12,505 nt of DNA, taken from CAZNQW01 sp964575225. Lineage in GTDB: Bacteria; Chloroflexota; Anaerolineae; JAAYZQ01. The position numbers and the translations under genes are program-made. Of the stretch, positions 1 to 7,088 are shown piece by piece (position 1 is the stretch's first letter; each line of letters starts with the position of its first letter). Location: the NCBI GenBank assembly GCA_964575225.1, contig CAZNQW010000109.1, positions 1 through 12,505 on the forward strand. The letters are read 5' to 3'. The notes under the pieces were generated by a model. The model ran no database searches, was not told the origin of the DNA, and saw only the letters and a program-made list of their open reading frames with translations.

Positions 1-600
1 GTCGAGATAGAAATACATCCCGGCGCCCAGGTACTCCCAGGGAAGGACGCCCTGAACGATCCAGCGCAGGCTTCGAGGGGGGAGGTCGTAAGAAGCCACT
101 TCCTCCAAGGTGTAGGGGTCCATCAGTTCGAGTTGAAAACTCCGGCCGTTGCTGTTGACGGCGACAATCCGGCCCTCGCGGTCAAAGGCGACCGTGCCGT
201 ATCCACCAAACCCTTGGGTCCTGGAACTCACCCGAGATTCGGGGCCCGAGGGCCCAGGGGCCTGATAAGTATCGCTCATGTAGGCATCGCAGTGCATGTT
301 GTTGCCGGCGCCGGCTGCCATGAACGGGTGATCGGGGATGGGCGCGTGGGGGATCGGCGCCAGGGGGTTGGCGGTTTCGGAAGGGAGTGGTCCCTGGGAC
401 GCGACACCTGGGTCCAACCACGGCTCTGGGATCGATCCCGAGCGCCGGATGCCGCTCAGGCCGGTGACCAGGCTTCCCAAGGCCAGCAGCACGATGGCGG
501 CAAGGAGGAGGGTAAGGCCTCCGCAAGAAAGGACGGTCCTGCGCTTTGATCGCGTTCCTTGGGACGTTGGGGCTTGGTCGCTGTGGACGATCTGGCCCAT
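1..600 (-). CDS. Membrane-anchored extracytoplasmic protein of unknown function (3' end beyond window)
   Basis: An open frame starts at ATG 600 and runs without a stop to base 1, giving 200 residues of an incomplete protein. A basic cytoplasmic stretch (RSKRR, residues 18-22) is followed by one hydrophobic helix (about 23-48), then a Pro-rich linker (about 59-92) and a globular part. The globular part opens with HPFMAAGAGNNMHCDAYMSDTY (described: residues 91-112, His/Asp/Tyr-rich) and continues with Gly-rich strands such as GTVAFDREGRIVAVNSNG and LMDPYTLEEVASYDLPPR, which look like repeats of a secreted beta-propeller. I recall similar HPFMA..DAYM.DTY openings in unannotated secreted proteins of Actinobacteria and Chloroflexota, but cannot verify this. 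No upstream in-frame ATG exists; GAGGT about 11 nt ahead is a modest ribosome site. It has its own promoter at 794-822 and a leader of about 185 nt. Function unknown; the reading frame itself is well supported. Confidence 0.75.
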   Translation of the reverse strand, partial: MGQIVHSDQAPTSQGTRSKRRTVLSCGGLTLLLAAIVLLALGSLVTGLSGIRRSGSIPEPWLDPGVASQGPLPSETANPLAPIPHAPIPDHPFMAAGAGNNMHCDAYMSDTYQAPGPSGPESRVSSRTQGFGGYGTVAFDREGRIVAVNSNGRSFQLELMDPYTLEEVASYDLPPRSLRWIVQGVLPWEYLGAGMYFYLD

Positions 601-793
601 GGCTCGGTTGACCTCGATGTGTGCAGTGGTGCGTTTCCCAGGTGGACCAGACCCAATGGCCCTATGGTCTTGCGGTTGCTGGGGGCATGATCTGGTTAAT
701 GCGTCAACCTCTGCCCAAGGGCCAACGCATAGCTGCGAGTTCTTGGCAATCGGCGCCCGGCCCGTCCATGGACGCTATCCGATTGCTAGCCGT
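601..793 (-). other. Long, possibly structured 5' leader of the gene at 1-600
   Basis: Between the promoter at 794-822 and the ATG at 600 lie about 190 nt with no gene. On the minus strand three inverted repeats follow one another. GCAATCGG pairs with CCGATTGC (779-786 with 746-753), enclosing a GTCC/GGAC mini-hairpin. ATGCGT pairs with ACGCAT (725-730 with 699-704), enclosing GCCC/GGGC. ACCAGA pairs with TCTGGT (691-696 with 646-651). The first stem begins almost exactly at the predicted transcript start (about 787). I do not recognise a known riboswitch class; the pairing may be chance in GC-rich DNA. Confidence 0.35.
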
Positions 794-822
794 AGTATAC
801 CACGCTCCCGGTTTCTCGTCAA
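794..822 (-). promoter_or_regulatory. Sigma70-type promoter for the gene at 1-600
   Basis: On the minus strand TTGACG (822-817) is followed after exactly 17 nt by TATACT (799-794). Five of six bases match in each consensus hexamer. It lies just downstream of the hpnA stop and points at the gene starting at 600. Confidence 0.7.
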
Positions 823-880
823 AGGGCATCTTGGCGCCGATGGGGCATGTCCCGTTTTTCTGTCGACAATCGCCGTCTTG

Positions 881-1870
881 TTACGGCGCATAGCCGTAGG
901 CCCGGTACCACTCCACTGCTTTGCCCAATGCTTTGCGGGCCGGCGTCTGCGGCAGGCCAAGCTCCCGGATGGCTTTGCCTGGGTCGAAAAACTCGTAGCG
1001 GCGCGAGAGGCGCACCGTGTCCGGCGTGGCGGTCGGCTTGTGGCGGGGGTTCAGCCGCGCCCGGGTAGCGTCCACGTAGGACCAGGCCAGGGCGACGGCA
1101 TGGGGGATGCGCAGGCGGACGCGCGGCCGCCCACTGATTTCGGCCAAAAGGTCCAGGATCTGTTTGAGGGACAGGTTTTCGCCGCCCAGGATGTACCGTT
1201 CTCCCACCCGGCCCCGTTCGGCGGCCAATAGATGGCCCGCGGCTACAGTCTCTACACCGACAATGTTCAGCCCTGTATCCACATAGCCGAACATTCGCCC
1301 GTTGAGCATGTCCACGATGATCTGGCCGGTGGGCGTCGGCTTGTGATCGCCCGCGCCTACCGGCGTGCTGGGGTTGACAATGACCACCGGCAATCCCTGT
1401 CGGGCCATCTCCCGAGCCACCTCCTCGGCCAGGAACTTGCTGCGTTGGTACGGCCCGATCCGATCGTCCAGGGCGCTGGGGGTATCCTCCGTAGCCGGCG
1501 TGTGGTCTCGGTGAAAGCCCAGGGTGGCCACCGAGCTGGTGTAGACCACCCGATCCACCTTCTCCAGGCGTGCCGCATCCAGCATCCGGCGCGTGCCCTC
1601 TACATTGGCCTGGCAAAAGTCCTCCCAACGATGGCCCCAATAGCTGTACAGCGCCGCCACGTGAAATACCCACCCACAGCCGGATATGCCCCTTCTCAGC
1701 CCTTCGCCGTCGCTCAAATCGCCGATGACCCGCTGCACCGGCAGCCCTTCCAGTTGACGGGTGTCGGCACCGGGACGAACCAAGGTCCGAACCTCGTGGC
1801 CCGCCTCCAGCAGGTGGCGCACCACGGCCCCGCCGATGAATCCCGTACCTCCGGTCACAAACGCGCGCAT
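881..1870 (-). CDS. hpnA: NAD-dependent epimerase/dehydratase, hopanoid-associated sugar epimerase type (HpnA-like)
   Basis: 329 residues, the usual length for an extended short-chain dehydrogenase. The Rossmann NAD(P) site TGGTGFIG is at residues 6-13, followed by VVRHLLEAGHEVRTLVRPGAD. The catalytic set is present: TSS at 111-113 and YxxxK (Y141, K145). The opening and the GDLSD segment near residue 50 are characteristic of the HpnA subgroup, found in hopanoid loci and presumed to act on a sugar nucleotide or sugar attached to the hopanoid side chain; the exact reaction is not established. No squalene-hopene cyclase or other hopanoid gene is in view, so a general sugar or alcohol dehydrogenase role (dihydroflavonol-reductase-like) is also possible. 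The ATG at 1870 has a good AGGAG about 6 nt upstream. The gene lies 135 nt downstream of pyrB on the same strand without an obvious promoter between, so it may be read through from pyrCB. Confidence 0.85.
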   Translation of the reverse strand: MRAFVTGGTGFIGGAVVRHLLEAGHEVRTLVRPGADTRQLEGLPVQRVIGDLSDGEGLRRGISGCGWVFHVAALYSYWGHRWEDFCQANVEGTRRMLDAARLEKVDRVVYTSSVATLGFHRDHTPATEDTPSALDDRIGPYQRSKFLAEEVAREMARQGLPVVIVNPSTPVGAGDHKPTPTGQIIVDMLNGRMFGYVDTGLNIVGVETVAAGHLLAAERGRVGERYILGGENLSLKQILDLLAEISGRPRVRLRIPHAVALAWSYVDATRARLNPRHKPTATPDTVRLSRRYEFFDPGKAIRELGLPQTPARKALGKAVEWYRAYGYAP

Positions 1871-1910
1871 CGTGTCTCCTGGGGTGTTTCCTGGGGCGAA
1901 TGGGCTACGG

Positions 1911-1939
1911 AGATGGCGGGCCCAGTCGGCCCGCCATCT
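1911..1939. repeat. Perfect 12-bp stem-loop between pyrB and hpnA
   Basis: AGATGGCGGGCC and GGCCCGCCATCT (1911-1922 and 1928-1939) form a perfect 12-bp stem with a 5-nt loop. No T tract follows on either strand, so it is not a canonical intrinsic terminator. It could stabilise the pyrB 3' end, act as a weak or Rho-assisted stop, or dampen hpnA expression. A second imperfect hairpin with a TTT loop lies at 1964-1984, closer to the pyrB stop. Confidence 0.6.
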
Positions 1940-2005
1940 GCGCCTGAAAATCTGTGGATCGCAGGGCGCGGCTTTGCCCCGCCCAAGGGTCGTTCAGCAG
2001 TCCCC

Positions 2006-2989
2006 TTAGGCCTTGCCCAGCACCGCGGCCAGCAGCGCCATCCGGATGTACATGCCGTTCTCCATCTGGCGAAAGTAGGCAGCGCGGGGGTCGTTGTCAA
2101 TGGCGTAGCTGATCTCGTTCACGCGGGGCAAGGGGTGCATCACCACCATGTGTTCCTTGGCCTTGCCCATCAGCTCGGGGGTGATGACATAGTAATCCTT
2201 CACCGCTTCGTAGGCGGCCTGGTCGGCAAAGCGCTCGCGTTGGACGCGCGTGACATAGAGGACATCCACCTTGTCAATTACATCGTGCACGTTGTTGGTC
2301 TGGTACGTGGGCCGATTGGCCTCTTGGACGTAGCTCAACACTTCGTCGGGCAGATTGAGGATATCGGGGGAGACGAACGACATCTCGACGTCGTACAGGC
2401 TCAGCAGTCGGGCCAGGGAATGGACCGTGCGGCCATAGCGTAGATCGCCGACCATGGCCACGTGCAAGCCGTCGATGGTCCCCAGTTCCGACACAATCGT
2501 ATAAAGGTCCAGCAGGGCCTGGGTCGGATGTTCGCCCACGCCGTCGCCGGCGTTGATGATCGGCTTGCGCGCATACTCGGCGGCCACCTGTGATGCGCCC
2601 ACTTCGGGATGGCGTAGAACAATGACGTCGGCATACGATTCCAGGGTGCGGATGGTGTCGGGCAGGCTCTCGCCCTTGGTCACCGACGAGTAGCGCACCT
2701 CGTTAATGGGGATGACACTCCCCCCTAACCGCGACATGGCGGCGATAAACGACGAGCTGGTACGGGTACTCGGCTCGTAAAAGAGGCTGGCCAATACGTG
2801 CCCCTTGAGCAGGTCGGTAGAGCCCACCCGCTTGACGATGGCGCGCATCTCGTCGGCTACGCCAAAGATGTGGATCAGGTCCTGTCGGCTGAACTGCCGA
2901 ACCGAAATGATGTCCTTCCCGTAAAAGCCACTGTTCAGGTTGGGGGCCAGTCCCACCCTCTTGATTCCGTTGCTCGACCCTGTTGGCAT
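2006..2989 (-). CDS. pyrB: Aspartate carbamoyltransferase catalytic subunit
   Basis: Catalyses carbamoyl phosphate + L-aspartate to N-carbamoyl-aspartate, the first committed step of UMP synthesis. With the start at 2989 the protein has 327 residues, close to the family norm of about 310. The carbamoyl-phosphate loop FYEPSTRTSSSF is present (STRTS at 74-78). Also present are the mobile loop KGESLPDTI (from about residue 105) with VLRHP after it, GEHPTQALLDLYT (about 152-164), and HPLPRVNEI (285-293). The start was chosen because GGAGGG lies 5 nt before this ATG; the frame is open further upstream into pyrC, but that extension is unlike any ATCase. An ATG four codons earlier (3001) would destroy this spacing. 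It lies 61 nt after pyrC. No pyrI regulatory-chain gene is adjacent, so the enzyme is probably the unregulated trimer type or associates with the dihydroorotase. Confidence 0.97.
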   Translation of the reverse strand: MPTGSSNGIKRVGLAPNLNSGFYGKDIISVRQFSRQDLIHIFGVADEMRAIVKRVGSTDLLKGHVLASLFYEPSTRTSSSFIAAMSRLGGSVIPINEVRYSSVTKGESLPDTIRTLESYADVIVLRHPEVGASQVAAEYARKPIINAGDGVGEHPTQALLDLYTIVSELGTIDGLHVAMVGDLRYGRTVHSLARLLSLYDVEMSFVSPDILNLPDEVLSYVQEANRPTYQTNNVHDVIDKVDVLYVTRVQRERFADQAAYEAVKDYYVITPELMGKAKEHMVVMHPLPRVNEISYAIDNDPRAAYFRQMENGMYIRMALLAAVLGKA

Positions 2990-3050
2990 ATTTCCCTCCA
3001 TGCTTATCTGAATCGGAACCGGGCGCTCGACCCCCGATTCCTGCCGTGCC

Positions 3051-4112
3051 CTATTGATTGGGGACCACCACCCGGCCATAACCGGGCGCTGCCATGATCT
3101 GGCCCTCGTGAAACACCGTCTTTCCCCGCAGCACCACTTGCCGGACCCGTCCCTGGACGTCCATGCCCTCAAAGGGGTTCCAGCCGCAGCGGGTGTGCAA
3201 TAGATCCGACGTCACCGTGTAACGGGCGTCGGTATCGACCTCCACCCAGGTCTCAGCCTGGACCGGCAGCCCATAGATGCGCCGCGGCCCGTCGTGGGTC
3301 AGCTCTACCAACCGCTCCATCGACAGCCGGCCCTCGGCCACCGCCGTCAGCAGCAGGGGCAGCATCGTCTCCAGGCCGGGGACCCCGGGCGGCGGCTCGG
3401 CCCCCTCTTTTTCAGCACGCGTGTGGGGCGCGTGGTCTGTGGCGATGCAATCCACCATATCCAGGTGGGCCCACAGCGCTTCCACATCGGCCTGTGTGGC
3501 CAAAGGGGGTTTCATCGAACCGTAGGGACCCAACCGCCCGGCATCGGCCTCGGTCAGGAATAGGTGATGGGGCGTCACCTCACAGGTCACGTCGGCCCCC
3601 GACACTTTGGCCGCGCGAATGAGGGCGATTTCGTCCGCCCGGCTGATGTGGCACAGGTGCAGCCTGCGCCCAAAACTTCGCGCCAGGCCGATGGCCATCG
3701 CCACCGACAGCCCTTCTGCGTGGACGGCGATGGGGCGCCTGGCAGGCCAGGTGGCAAAATGGGTCAACAGGGCCGCCAGGCTCCGCATCCGCAGCGGGCC
3801 GTAGGTCTGGTCCAGGTAGATTTTGAGGCCCGCGGTTTCTGCCGCCAGGGAAGCGGCCTGCGCGGCATTGTCCTCGGCCGCCCCCACAAAAAGCCCCACG
3901 TCGCACAGGGCCGTTTCGTCCACCAGCCGCTGCACGAGTTGCAGTCCCTCGGCCCCCACGATTGGCGGCGAGGTGTTGGGCATGGCTAGGAGCATAGTAA
4001 CGCCGCCGGTGAGGGCGGCGGCGGTGCCACTGGCAATATTCTCTTTGTGCTCTCCACCCGGTTCGCGCAGATGCACATGCCCATCAACAAGCCCTGGTAG
4101 GTGCAAATTCAC
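3051..4112 (-). CDS. pyrC: Dihydroorotase, short CAD-like form
   Basis: Converts N-carbamoyl-aspartate to dihydroorotate. 353 residues of an amidohydrolase TIM barrel. Metal and catalytic residues are all visible: HVH at H12/H14, the Lys expected to be carboxylated at K97 (GLKIYLDQTYG), H131 (AVHAE), H155 (LHLCHIS) and D226 (ATDHAPHT). The protein starts at LPGLVDGHVHLREPGGEH, so it lacks most of the N-terminal beta-sandwich half of typical type I bacterial DHOases and instead resembles the DHOase domain of animal CAD (which opens LPGLIDVHVHLREPGG from memory). The start is GTG, supported by AAAGGAG about 8 nt upstream; no ATG lies before the HVH motif. Followed directly by pyrB, the same order as in CAD. 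Preceded by a promoter and an attenuator-like hairpin ending only a few bases before the ribosome site. Confidence 0.95.
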   Translation of the reverse strand: MNLHLPGLVDGHVHLREPGGEHKENIASGTAAALTGGVTMLLAMPNTSPPIVGAEGLQLVQRLVDETALCDVGLFVGAAEDNAAQAASLAAETAGLKIYLDQTYGPLRMRSLAALLTHFATWPARRPIAVHAEGLSVAMAIGLARSFGRRLHLCHISRADEIALIRAAKVSGADVTCEVTPHHLFLTEADAGRLGPYGSMKPPLATQADVEALWAHLDMVDCIATDHAPHTRAEKEGAEPPPGVPGLETMLPLLLTAVAEGRLSMERLVELTHDGPRRIYGLPVQAETWVEVDTDARYTVTSDLLHTRCGWNPFEGMDVQGRVRQVVLRGKTVFHEGQIMAAPGYGRVVVPNQ

Positions 4113-4120
4113 TCTTCACG

Positions 4121-4127
4121 CTCCTTT
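4121..4127 (-). promoter_or_regulatory. Ribosome binding site deciding the GTG start of pyrC
   Basis: AAAGGAG on the minus strand, 8 nt ahead of GTG 4112. The T tract of the upstream terminator hairpin ends at 4133, only 5 nt away, so ribosome loading and termination are physically close. Confidence 0.75.
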
Positions 4128-4132
4128 GGCAG

Positions 4133-4178
4133 AAAAAAAGGGCACCCTACTGGGAAATTCCCTCCCAGCGGTGCCCTT
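4133..4178 (-). terminator. Intrinsic terminator / candidate attenuator in the pyrC leader
   Basis: On the minus strand AAGGGCACC pairs with GGTGCCCTT, an inner TGGGA pairs with TCCCA, and the stem is followed at once by seven T (4139-4133). It sits downstream of the pyr promoter (4286-4314) and just before the pyrC ribosome site. It therefore can abort pyr transcripts and can also end read-through from the membrane-protein gene stopping at 4342. No clear antiterminator arm was found upstream by eye. Confidence 0.85.
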
Positions 4179-4251
4179 GTGCTCTTTCGGTTGAGCGCCC
4201 TTGAACTCGTCTCACGCTCCTCTTCCCACTTGCCCATTTGCCGCTCGACAT
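4147..4251 (-). CDS. Possible pyr leader peptide (34 codons)
   Basis: ATG at 4251 opens a 34-codon frame, rich in Arg, Ser and Lys, whose TAG stop (4149-4147) falls inside the 3' arm of the terminator hairpin. A ribosome finishing this frame would cover the hairpin, as in the enterobacterial pyrBI leader, where coupled translation suppresses termination at low UTP. The ribosome site is poor (only a distant GGGG), and a 34-codon frame could be chance. Offered as a hypothesis. Confidence 0.28.
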   Translation of the reverse strand: MSSGKWASGKRSVRRVQGRSTERAQGHRWEGISQ

Positions 4252-4285
4252 CCGAGATAGTTTCAGACCCCGAGCCAACTAACGA

Positions 4286-4314
4286 ATTCTAGCACAGATC
4301 AAAATCTGAAGCAA
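4286..4314 (-). promoter_or_regulatory. Promoter of the pyrC-pyrB transcript
   Basis: TTGCTT (4314-4309), a 17-nt spacer, then TAGAAT (4291-4286) on the minus strand, with TGC directly before the -10 hexamer as in extended -10 promoters. It lies just downstream of the stop at 4342 and about 170 nt before the pyrC start. Confidence 0.6.
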
Positions 4315-4341
4315 ATCCCCATCGGCGCAATGCAGCCCCCA

Positions 4342-7051
4342 TCACCCTCGAGGGGCGCCAAATAGCCGGGCCTGGAGGCGCTTGAATGGGATCAACCTCC
4401 GCAACAGGTCCATATCCTGCTGGCGGAAACCGCCGAGAAGGGCCAACACCGTCGGGTACACTACTACCGCCACCACGATCAGCAGAATCCAGGACAGGTC
4501 TCGCAGCAGCCACATAGCGCCCACCATCGCCGCCGAGGCCACCGCCGGCTGCCAGACGAGGGATAGCCAGGGCACCGTTCCCAGGTGCTTGCGCACCGCA
4601 TAGTAAAAGGGGATCAGCAGTGCCCACTCGGACAGGATCGTCACCACCGCCACCCCCTGGTAGCTGTAGCGCTGGATGACCAGGAGATTGGCGATGACAT
4701 TAAAGGTCACACCGATCAGAAACGCCTTGGTCAGAAAGCGCTGCTGGTCGATGGCGATCAGCACGTATTGGGTGACGCTGTTGACAAAGCTAAAGGGCAG
4801 GAACCAGATGACCAGTTGCAGAGCGATCTGAGAATGGGGCAGGTATTTGCCGCCGCCCAATACCAGAATGAGTCCCTCGGCCACAAAGGGCATGCCCGCG
4901 GCAATGGGTAGGGCGATGATCAGCAGCAGGCGAAGGGACAGCACATAGGCCCGCATCAAGGAATCCCGCGATGTAGCCGCATAGCGGCTCATCAGGGGAA
5001 AGATCGCCTGGGTGAGATACTGAGGGATGATCAACAGGCCATCGACATATTTGAGCGCAGCGCTGTAATAGCCCACCACCGTGTCGCCCTTGATCGGCTT
5101 GAGGAGCAACACATTAATGCGGAAAAAGACGGTGGCCAACAACAGGTTGATCATCAACGGGAAGGAGGTGTTCATCATCCACCGGCCCGTTTGCGGGTCC
5201 CAATCTGCCTGGGGCTTGAAACAGTGGCGGGCCATCAGAATCCCCAGGGTCGCCGCGCTAAAGACATTGGCCACCACCGACACGCCCGCCAAGCCGACGA
5301 ACCCCCAACCCACCAGCAGGGCAAGGGCGCCCAGGCTGACACGGGTGAGCGCCGTCAGCGTGGCGATGGCTGCCGGGTATTCCATCTTTTCGTGGGCATA
5401 GAACACCGCACTCACGCCATCGGCCAGGTTGCTGAAGAACAGACCCAGGGCGAAAAGGGCAATGGCCATCACAATGTCGGTCGTCATCTGCCCAAAGGCC
5501 GCGTACAGCAACACGACCAACGTCATCAGCGGCAACGAAAGCAGCCACAGCAACGCGCGCAGCACGGTCACCACGCTCAAATAGCGGTTGCCCTGGCTCC
5601 GATCTTTGGCCACCTCGCGGGTCAGCAGCGTTCCCAGGCCAAAGCGCACCAGGATGTCAAAGTAGCCGATAAAGGACACGGCAAAATAATAGCGCCCGGC
5701 CAATTCGGGGGCCAGGATGCGCAGCATGAGCATGGCAAAAGCGAAATCGAGCACCTTGTTCAAAAGCTGCAAGCCCATGGGGATCAAGCTGTTCTTGGCT
5801 ACCCTCTTGACCGTAGGATCGTCGTCCCGTTCCCGGTAGAACCGTCCCCACAGCCAGTAGAGGACGAGAAGGAACAGCATCACCCCGGCCATAAAGCTGC
5901 CATACAGCCCCAATTTGAAACTCATGGGCGTGAACTTGAACCGCACCCGGTGGGCGCCCGCCTCCAGCCACACCGCCCGGAAATTCCCATCGGCGCGAAC
6001 GATCTGCAGTTCGTGCTCCACGGGTGGTTCGTACTGGGCATCGGGCGTCGCTGGCTGGTCGCTCGGGTCGGAGCGATAGGCCTTCCAGCCGCTAAAGTAG
6101 CTATCGGTCAGAACCAGCCAGCCGGGGCCGGGCACCTCGACGTCGACAAACACGGTGTTGGGGGTGTGCACCACGACATGGGCCGGTTGAAGGGGCCAGT
6201 CGGTGGGCCCTTCTGCTTGCGGCAGCGACGAGGCCGCTACCATATCGGCGTCTAGCAGTACCACCTGTCGCGGATCGAAGGTGCTCAGCCGCGACCGCAG
6301 GTCGCCCATGGTCACTACCTCGGCCTGGGGCAGGGCAAAGGCCCGCGGTAGGACGTCGCGGTTCTCATAGATCCGAACCTCGTCGGCGTAGACCAGGGCA
6401 TAGTCGGGGTTGGGGATCTCACCTTCGGTCATCACATAGCGGACGTTCAGCAGGTCGACAAGGGGCGAACTCAGGTGCTCCACCCCATAGATTGGCGCGA
6501 TGCGGTTGTACAGCAGCTCGCCCTGCTCTTCGATGGCCGACATATAGTCCACGTACTGGCGCAGGATGATCGAATCATAGCCGCGCACGTCCTCCAACCC
6601 ATGAAGCCAGGGGATGTTGGCGTTGAGGGTTTTGGTGCTGCCGGGGGCCTGGTAGGTGGTCAGCCGCCAGGGCTCGCCCTCGACGGCGCGATCCTTGAGA
6701 AACTGGATGGAGGGCGGCGTAAAGTCAAGCCAGGCTGGGTCGGCGGCGGGGTTGAATCCGGCACCAAACACCAGCAGGTCCACCGCCACCACGATCAGGG
6801 CCAGCGGCTGCCACAGGGGCGCCCGGCCCAACCGCTGGGGAAGGTGGATGCGACAACGACTCAGCCGCAGCACCACGCCACTGGCCATCACCGCCACCCC
6901 AAAAATCAGGAGGTGGGGCCATTCGTACGACAGCAGCGCCTGGCCGCCGGAAAAGACCTCCTGCGCCAGGCTCACCGCAGCCACGAGCCGGTCGGCCCAG
7001 GGCACAAAGTGGGTCGGCGCGGCCCGCACCACGAGCAAGGCCAGCACCAGG
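4342..7051 (-). CDS. C-terminal part of a YfhO-like GT-C protein fused to a Wzx-like flippase (5' end lost in assembly gap)
   Basis: About 903 genuine residues, in frame from 7050. The first part (about 7050-5815) continues the YfhO membrane protein: several helices, then a large extracytoplasmic domain with GEPWRLTTY, LHGLEDVRGYDSI, LLNVRYVMTEG and GWLVLTDSYFSGWKAY, the usual C-terminal YfhO sequence, ending with a helix and the basic tail RFYRERDDD. From about 5814 (VKRVAKNSLIPMGLQLLNK) the same frame continues for about 490 residues. These have the layout of a polysaccharide/O-antigen flippase (MOP superfamily): many helices, GRYYFAVSFIGYFDILVRFGLGTLLTREVAK early, VGYYSAALKYVDGLLIIPQ mid-way, a full typical length. 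No stop and no convincing internal start with ribosome site separate the two parts. The apparent N-terminus MEIGRASCRE is translated adapter, not protein. It belongs with the fragment at 7089-8425. Confidence 0.85.
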
Positions 7052-7088
7052 NNNNNNNNNNTTTCCCTACACGACGCTCTTCCGATCT
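7052..7088. other. Assembly gap: 10 N plus Illumina adapter sequence
   Basis: Bases 7052-7061 are N. Bases 7062-7088 match the last 27 nt of the standard Illumina TruSeq/PE read-1 adapter (ends GACGCTCTTCCGATCT). This is unremoved adapter at a contig end, not biology. It splits one gene, shifts the frame between its halves, and produces the artefact peptides IGRASCRE, DRKSVV and RSEERRVGK familiar from polluted protein databases. Confidence 0.97.

Noticed and set aside
621..893. Plus-strand 90-codon frame
   Set aside because: Overlaps the promoter and leader of the minus-strand gene and the hpnA end; no motif and no ribosome site.
1232..2443. Plus-strand open frame of 403 codons
   Set aside because: Antisense to hpnA and pyrB, crossing their intergenic gap; both minus-strand genes have clear family motifs.
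2990..3172. N-terminal extension of pyrB into pyrC
   Set aside because: The extra 61 residues are Arg/Trp/Cys-rich and out-of-frame pyrC sequence; GGAGGG supports the start at 2989.
4196..4251. PyrR-binding anti-antiterminator in the pyr leader
   Set aside because: A GAGCG/CGCTC pair encloses GAGACGAG, but the conserved PyrR loop pattern is not matched by eye; left only as an alternative for the attenuator.
5191..6255. Plus-strand open frame of 354 codons rich in His, Gln and Gly
   Set aside because: Lies wholly antisense to the YfhO/flippase gene and has the biased composition of a GC-rich shadow frame; no family motif.
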